Origin: CAWGCA01 sp963820955
GTDB taxonomy: Bacteria > Pseudomonadota > Gammaproteobacteria > Chromatiales > Chromatiaceae
DNA length: 17,487 nt
Assembly (NCBI GenBank): GCA_963820955.1
Contig: CAWGCA010000050.1
Coordinates: forward strand, 1-17,487
Direction: 5' to 3'
Made by a program: the position numbers and the translations under genes. The notes under the pieces were generated by a model. It did no database searches and had not been told where the DNA came from. It saw only the letters and a list, made by a program, of their open reading frames with translations. This document shows, piece after piece, positions 13,299 to 17,487 of the stretch. Position 1 is the first letter of the stretch. Each line of letters starts with the position of its first letter.

Positions 13299-13566
13299 AG
13301 ATCTTCTTACCTTTGCGCCAGTATCCCGCACCGATTATTCGAATGCGTCCAGAACGGTACGTAAACCGAATGGAGAGAATACCGGTTTCTTCTCGATTCA
13401 GACCAAAGCAGTAGTACCGTTGTTCTTCCTGGCTATGGTTCAGGTCTTCGGCAATTACACGTTTCTTGTCCAGAAAGGCATATTGGGCTTCATGAAACGA
13501 AACCCCGTGTTTGCGTTGATTGTCGAGGTTTTTCTCTTCATCCCACTCGAAACTCGTTTTGCTCAT
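13276..13566 (-). CDS. brnT: BrnT-type toxin (RelE-like ribonuclease)
   Basis: A 96-residue protein beginning MSKTSFEWDEEKNLDNQRKH, the standard BrnT opening (FEWDxxKxxxNxxKHGVSF). It continues FHEAQYAFLDKK, EEQRYYCFGLN, SIRFTYRSGRIRIIGAGYWR and ends KKIYEQANSI. BrnT has a RelE-like fold and blocks growth by cutting RNA; the RIRIIGA.. strand and the KK-x-YEQ tail match the family. ATG 13566 is preferred over an upstream TTG. A TATACT box at 13575-13580 ends 9 nt before the ATG, so the transcript would be almost leaderless. The pair sits just outside the ICE end, in a remnant-rich stretch where toxin-antitoxin genes often persist. Confidence 0.92.
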   Translation of the reverse strand: MSKTSFEWDEEKNLDNQRKHGVSFHEAQYAFLDKKRVIAEDLNHSQEEQRYYCFGLNREETGILSIRFTYRSGRIRIIGAGYWRKGKKIYEQANSI

Positions 13567-13574
13567 CGGATCCA

Positions 13575-13606
13575 AGTATAGTCAAAATATGGCTATTTCG
13601 CCATAT
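13575..13606 (-). promoter_or_regulatory. brnTA promoter and palindromic operator
   Basis: On the minus strand a TATACT -10 (13575-13580) lies 17 bp from TGGCGA, a poor -35, which falls inside a perfect inverted repeat ATATGGC-N6-GCCATAT (13587-13606). A repressor bound here would cover the -35, which suits autorepression by BrnT-BrnA. Confidence 0.65.
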
Positions 13607-13625
13607 CGATTGGAAGTGTTCGCAC

Positions 13626-13895
13626 TCAAATAATCCGCAGCGACACGGAGGTGCGATAAATAGACAATCCTGCAATCGGGCCCAACGAACACTGCTCGCA
13701 GCAATACACACTTTTCGTGGAGGCGATCATTCTGCGCTGCAGCCTTACCCGGACATTGATACTGTCAGCGGCCCGGGCACGTGCGTACACGATGCAGTAA
13801 TGCACCAGCGAGAAAGCATAGATTGCGGCCGACTTCACGCACCCCTGCCAGCCCTTGGGATCGGGAATTCGTGGCGGTTGAGGTTTGGTAAACAT
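13626..13895 (-). pseudogene. Transposase remnant (N-terminal part only)
   Basis: From ATG 13895 the minus strand reads MFTKPQPPRIPDPKGWQGCV, then KSAAIYAFSLVHYCIVYARA and RAADSINVRVRLQ. I know this block as the N-terminus of a family of rve-type DDE transposases. After RLQ (about 13745) the likeness continues in another frame as AQNDRLHEKCVLLR and then ends, with none of the catalytic integrase domain present. So it is a truncated and frameshifted remnant of roughly 70 residues out of several hundred. No terminal inverted repeats or target duplication could be seen. The frame extends upstream to 13937 but that part is not family-like. Confidence 0.6.
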
Positions 13896-13973
13896 CGTGA
13901 ATGCCTGAAAACGAATGCTTGAGAATTCTCCATTCAAGAATACAATAAAGGCAATAATTTCATAAGGCTATGA

Positions 13974-14078
13974 TTAGATCGGCGAGTATAAAGATTCGGT
14001 GGACTTGGACAGTCTGTCAAGATCGATAACGATAAAAACGATCAGTGAGATGAACAGAGGAATCAGCGCCGTTGGCAG
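13974..14078 (-). pseudogene. C-terminal scrap of a membrane protein
   Basis: Directly after the DUF4105 stop, another frame reads LPTALIPLFISLIVFIVIDL and DRLSKSTESLYSPI to a stop. It is one hydrophobic segment followed by an IDLDR motif, which resembles the C-terminal end of DUF4239-type membrane proteins (where LDRP-x-x-G-L follows). Too short to assign with certainty; no start codon of its own is evident. Probably a deletion remnant joined to the DUF4105 gene. Confidence 0.3.
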
Positions 14079-14095
14079 GAGAATTCGCTCGCCAC

Positions 14096-15173
14096 TCAAT
14101 TGGTCAGTGCGAAAATGGCCTTGCGTTCTGCAAACTGCAGTGCACGCTTGACCTTCTTCTCGCCGGTCATGGTTCTTACGCGCGGCACTAATCCCTCCCG
14201 AATAGCCTTGGAGAAGTCCTCCGCATCGCCGGCAGCGCGGGCGCGCTCGGTGATATCGCTGCGGCGTTTCAACTCGTCGAGCCCGATACTGGTATCGACC
14301 GTGCCCCGCTCGTAGGCGAGATCGACGAGGTAGCCGTTCGCGAGCAGCCGCCAGTCGAACGGGCGAGCCACACCCACCGCTTTCTGGTGATGCCAGATGG
14401 TCGTGGTACAGTTGTGGGTCAGCGCGTTGTACCAGCGTGGCTTCTCGGCCAGCGCGTTCATCTCGCGCACGTAGTCGAGCAGCAGCGCGCGATCCACTGG
14501 TGAGGCTGCGGTGCGGTACAGCTCGACCCGTTCGCCGCGGTGGTTCGTGCGCAATGCGATCAGGTCGCGCTCGTCGGCGACGACATAGTAGAGCTCGAAC
14601 TGGCGGAAGAAGCCGGTCAGGGCGGAGTACTGCTCGCCCTCTCTCCTTGCGCGTCTCGATCGAGACCGCGAGGTGTTGCCCGTCCGCGAACTCCCAGCTC
14701 ACGATGGTGTGACCGTAGAGCGTCGGTCCCCAGAAGGAGATGAACACATCCACCGCGACCAGCGCGTCGAGGTCGTAGGTGCGCGTCTCCCAGCGCTCGG
14801 TGAACTCGGTCTCGCTGCGGTACGCGAAGTTGCGCAGATTGCGGACCGTCAGCAGCGAGCCTTCGATGGTCGCCGTCGGCAGCTTTGCGACATCCGCCTG
14901 CCAATCGCGATCGTTGCTGGGAGCGAGCGTCAGCCACCAGGCGAGTACGGACGCAAAGGGCACGAAGACAGCGACGGCGGCCCGCCACCAGGGACGGACC
15001 AGGGCTGCGGCGAGAGCGGCGACCAGGAGGACACCGCCGGCGAGCGCTCCAGCGAGGGCACGGGATTCGGGTCCGTCGATCCAGAGCGCAGCCGCCGCCC
15101 ATAGAATCGCGATCAGCAGCAGGATCGAGATCGCGGTGCGCAGGACGAGACGGCTCAATCGCAGGATAGGCAT
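14096..15173 (-). pseudogene. DUF4105-family membrane protein, one frameshift
   Basis: From ATG 15173 three hydrophobic segments (residues about 10-33, 40-60 and 63-87: ISILLLIAILWAAAALWI, LAGGVLLVAALAAALV, AAVAVFVPFASVLAWWL) precede a large periplasmic domain. It reads LRNFAYRSETEFTERWETRT, VDVFISFWGPTLYGHTIVSW, then HLAVSIETRKE. One extra A in GAGAGAG near 14642 shifts the frame; the other frame continues EGEQYSALTGFFRQFELYYV, LRTNHRGERVELYR, LLDYVREMNALAEKPRWYNA, LTHNCTTTIW and ends LTN at TGA 14096. The whole is about 358 residues, the normal DUF4105 size; the Asn-Cys-Thr-Thr motif and the ETR-K-E-GE-YS block are typical. GGGAG before the ATG is a good ribosome-binding site. It follows the channel remnant after 42 nt, so they were probably co-transcribed. 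GC is visibly higher than the flanks. Confidence 0.78.
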
Positions 15174-15215
15174 GGCTTCGATACTCCCGATTGTCTACCG
15201 CTAGTGACAGGTACA

Positions 15216-15923
15216 CTAGGTGGTCAGCACGATAATCTCGTCGTCTTCGTTCAACCGCAGGCGCTCGTCGCGCCCGGGGTTGAGCTGCACGCCGCCGCCT
15301 GGCTTACCCTCCTGCCCGGTCCGGCGAATGCCGATGGCGATCTCCCCGCGGGCGTCGGCGGCTCGTTGCAGGTCGGCGAAGCTGTAAACGCGCTCCCCTG
15401 CGTCAGGGACCTCGGATTCGTTGCGATTTTCGGCCAGATCGTAGTCCATGATGCGGCCGAAAACGATCTCGCTGCCGCCCGAGCTGAACAGCTCATCGAA
15501 CACCGCCCGCAACTCGCGACGCAAGGCGACGCGGGCCAGCATGCGGCTGATGATGAGCGGACTGACAATGACCTCGCCACGCCGGTTCTCGAACAAGGCG
15601 GCATTGTCCGGATCGTGCAGCTCGACCAGCACCGGCGGTACTTTTGCCGCGCCCTCCATCATCTCCCGTAGCAGGAGATAGCCCAGGATAGTGCGTGCAT
15701 CGGCCTCGACTTCAGACTTGAGCCGCTCACTCGGCAACAGGACCAGGTTGTCGTAACCGGCCGGATCCACGCTTTCCAGATAGACGGGTACGGTGTAGTC
15801 GACCTCCAGCTGACGGATCTCGAGATGCGCCGTGGAGGGCGCTTCCGCCGCGATGCGTTTTTCGCGCTTGGCGGCCGAGACCTGAGACACGAGCAATACG
15901 CTGACGAAGTAGTGGAAGGTCAT
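15216..15923 (-). pseudogene. CASTOR/POLLUX (DMI1)-like ion channel, N-terminally truncated
   Basis: About 235 residues that match the C-terminal RCK-like half of bacterial CASTOR/POLLUX-related channels: VDYTVPVYLESVDPAGYDNL, VEADARTILGYLLLREMMEG, VPPVLVELHDPDNAALFENR, EVIVSPLIISRMLARVALRR, ELRAVFDELFSSGGSEIVFG and the end RLNEDDEIIVLTT. Family proteins are usually well over 500 residues and begin with pore helices and a first Rossmann domain; neither is here. Likeness begins around VSVLLVSQVSAAKRE, just after the start region, and the DNA before it belongs to a PAS remnant, so this is a recombination junction. ATG 15923 or TTG 15962 could still open the frame. Without membrane helices it cannot be a channel; at most a soluble regulatory domain remains. 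Confidence 0.72.
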
Positions 15924-15969
15924 TGCTCTACGCCAGGCCTCATACTGGCGATGATAACCCAATTCGGAA

Positions 15970-16416
15970 TTCTCTCAGGGCTTCCTGGGCACTGAATTTT
16001 TCATTGATGTCCCTTGCAATGCCGCGAAATCCGGTTTTCTTTCCTTTTGTTTCTCACAAGATGTGCCGACAGTTTGATGATTCTGGTTTGCCCATCTTTG
16101 TCAACAATTTGCCAGATCACATTTGAGAATCCTTTATGGGTCACCCAAATCCTGGTAAAAATGTCATATGCCGTTCTCGCATGCCGTTTATCCATGAATT
16201 TGCTAAAATTTTGCCACTGGATTTCTTCCCTCGGATATCCGAAAACCTTGCAGAGAGCATTGTTGAAAGTAGATAAAATTGCCGTGGATATCTGTTTCGT
16301 AAACTCCGTCACTGATTTCTTCTATGAAGACCTTGCAGCGTTCTTCCGACAGCGACAAATTTGGCTTAAAGTCGTTTTGGTATGGTTCATAAGAATGCTT
16401 TTTTCGGCTTATCCAT
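15970..16416 (-). pseudogene. PAS-domain sensory protein remnant, several frameshifts
   Basis: Joined across frames the minus strand reads MDKPKKAFL, (shift near 16390) YEPYQNDFKPNLSLSEERC, KVFIEEISDGVYETDIHGNF, (shift near 16275) FNNALCKVFGYPREEIQ, NFSKFMDKRHARTAYDIFTR, IWVTHKGFSNVIWQIVDKDG, then KLSAHLVRN and (shift near 16030) GFRGIARDINEKFSAQEALR. This is one complete PAS/PAC domain of the kind found in histidine kinases and diguanylate cyclases. The output domain that should follow is missing; the sequence passes straight into the truncated channel gene. Base composition is AT-rich compared with the channel/DUF4105 block. A start at ATG 16416 falls at the -35 of the divergent phosphatase promoter. 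Confidence 0.65.
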
Positions 16417-16417
16417 A

Positions 16418-16446
16418 TTGACGCACAGAACCAATATCACTATAAT
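16418..16446 (+). promoter_or_regulatory. Near-consensus sigma-70 promoter of the HAD phosphatase
   Basis: TTGACG (16418-16423), 17-bp spacer, TATAAT (16441-16446): one mismatch from consensus with ideal spacing. Predicted transcript start near 16453 gives a leader of about 75 nt before ATG 16530. Confidence 0.82.
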
Positions 16447-16529
16447 CTTCTCATTCTCAGAAAATTCTTACCGATAATTTGAAACCAGACAACACTACAT
16501 AGCACATACAACACTGAAAGGATATCCCC

Positions 16530-17303
16530 ATGGATGCCTTACGCGCAAAAAAAGCCTTTATCTGCGACATGGACGGGGTAATTTACCACGGCAACCAGCT
16601 GCTGCCGGGAGTAACAAAATTTCTCGACTGGCTAAAGAAGGAACGCAAGAAGTTTCTGTTCCTGACTAACAGCAGCGAGCGTTCGCCCAGGGAACTTCGC
16701 GAGAAAATGCTCCGCCTGACGGTGCAGATAAACGAGGAGCATTTTTACACCAGTGCACTCGCCACCGCCGAATTTCTGGCCCGGCAGTGCCCGGACGGCA
16801 GCGTCTTTGTGATCGGAGAAGCCGGTCTCACCAAAGCGCTGTATGACGCCGGCTTTTCCATGAACGACACCAATCCCGATTATGTCGTGGTCGGCGAGAC
16901 GAGGAATTACAGTTATGACAGGCTGGAGCGCGCCGTCCATCTCGTGGGGAACGGGGCAAAACTGATCGGTACCAACCCGGATTTGACCGATCCGAGCGAA
17001 AAAGGGGTTGTCCCGGCCACAGGAGCGCTCATCGCACCGATCGAGCTTGCCACCGGCTTAAAGGCCTACTTTGTCGGAAAACCCAATCCTTTGATGATGC
17101 GCCATGCCCTAAAAAAGCTGGGCTGCCGCCGCGAAGAGACAGCCATCGTAGGGGATCGCATGGACACCGATATCATTGCGGGCCTCGAATCGGAGATCGA
17201 AACCGTGCTGGTCCTAAGCGGTGTAACCAGCCGGGAGGACCTCCATCGCTTTGCCTACCGCCCCCGCTATATACTGGACGGCGTTGGCGATATCGTGCCT
17301 TAA
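16530..17303 (+). CDS. HAD-superfamily IIA (NagD-type) phosphatase
   Basis: A 257-residue cytoplasmic phosphatase with all four HAD motifs: motif I CDMDGV (nucleophile Asp13, acid Asp15), motif II LTNSSE (Thr46), motif III VGKPNP (Lys184) and motif IV VGDRMDTDI (Asp209, Asp214). The C2-type cap lies between motifs II and III (about residues 80-170), as in NagD and related sugar or nucleotide monophosphatases; the natural substrate cannot be told. AAGGA 8 nt before the ATG is a good ribosome-binding site and a strong promoter precedes it. Length is normal for NagD. It looks like the first ordinary chromosomal gene right of the mobile region, with nothing broken. Confidence 0.93.
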   Translation: MDALRAKKAFICDMDGVIYHGNQLLPGVTKFLDWLKKERKKFLFLTNSSERSPRELREKMLRLTVQINEEHFYTSALATAEFLARQCPDGSVFVIGEAGLTKALYDAGFSMNDTNPDYVVVGETRNYSYDRLERAVHLVGNGAKLIGTNPDLTDPSEKGVVPATGALIAPIELATGLKAYFVGKPNPLMMRHALKKLGCRREETAIVGDRMDTDIIAGLESEIETVLVLSGVTSREDLHRFAYRPRYILDGVGDIVP

Positions 17304-17487
17304 CGGGAGCAAATGAGAAGTCAGGAAAATGAGTTTAGCCTCCTAAAAAACACGAAAATCCGTCAAAAGGAATGAGAGTCATGCCTGTGGATAAATTCCT
17401 CACTGCATTCATTTGAAATTCTCAAATCTTTTACACCCTGTAAAAAAAATCGACACCGCGTCACTCCTTCCACATTTAGTTTATTTT
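17304..17487. other. Window end, no gene
   Basis: A symmetrical TTTTACA-CCC-TGTAAAA (17429-17445) could be an operator or small hairpin, followed by an A-run. TGTGGATAA at 17386-17394 is a consensus DnaA box on the minus strand, with no other origin features near it. No open frame of note. Confidence 0.4.

Noticed and set aside
13974..15173. A single 399-residue protein
   Set aside because: After residue about 180 it is Arg-rich shadow sequence; the DUF4105 domain continues in another frame instead.
17386..17394. Second consensus DnaA box near the window end
   Set aside because: Isolated, with no repeats or replication gene nearby; a single 9-mer can occur by chance.
1..17487. CRISPR array, rRNA or complete tRNA gene
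   Set aside because: No regularly spaced repeat-spacer pattern, rRNA-like sequence or full cloverleaf was seen; only the tRNA-Phe 3' half is present.

Overview
The window is the end of an integrative and conjugative element (ICE) of the PFGI-1/SPI-7 type, joined at a tRNA-Phe attachment site to a patchwork of gene remnants and then an ordinary chromosomal gene. ICEs of this class, the NagD-type HAD phosphatase and the form of the tRNA-Phe fragment point to a Gammaproteobacterium (Betaproteobacteria possible). A broken Gly/Tyr-rich reading frame near the left end resembles sulfur-globule proteins, but that is too weak to name a sulfur oxidiser.

Layout. 1-1590: mostly no convincing gene; a broken Gly/Tyr-rich frame followed by a good minus-strand terminator, and a frameshifted small zinc-ribbon gene. 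1590-1901: a plus-strand XRE regulator. 2058-10097: a long minus-strand ICE backbone, in transcription order YdaS/Cro-like HTH, ParB (TIGR03764-like), DUF2857, STY4528-type replication protein, PFL_4669-type protein, a small RHH-like protein, a ParM/StbA-like actin, STY4534-type protein, RadC/JAB protein and DUF6573. 10203-12706 on the plus strand: an S24/LexA-type repressor, an excisionase-like protein and a tyrosine integrase, ending at the 3' half of tRNA-Phe (12774-12817). Transfer genes (relaxase, VirB4/TraD) and the other end lie outside the window.

How it works together: the integrase and excisionase-like protein move the element at tRNA-Phe. The S24 repressor and the YdaS-like protein face each other across a compact divergent promoter with a 17-bp palindromic operator, a lambda-like switch. 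The STY4528 gene holds iteron-like repeats and an AT-rich tract; just beyond its stop are a consensus DnaA box and a 49-bp near-perfect palindrome, which I propose as the replication origin of the excised element. The actin-like ParM and its small partner would segregate it.

Right of the att site: a BrnT/BrnA toxin-antitoxin pair with a palindromic operator, an N-terminal transposase remnant, a GC-rich block (frameshifted DUF4105 membrane protein plus a CASTOR/POLLUX-type channel lacking its membrane half), an AT-rich PAS-domain remnant, and an intact HAD-IIA phosphatase behind a near-consensus sigma-70 promoter.

Many genes (zinc ribbon, DUF6573, ParB, DUF2857, DUF4105, PAS) are readable only across one-base frameshifts while neighbours are intact. 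Either this is uncorrected consensus error or a partly decayed element; raw reads would decide. All family assignments come from recalled sequence patterns, not from a search.
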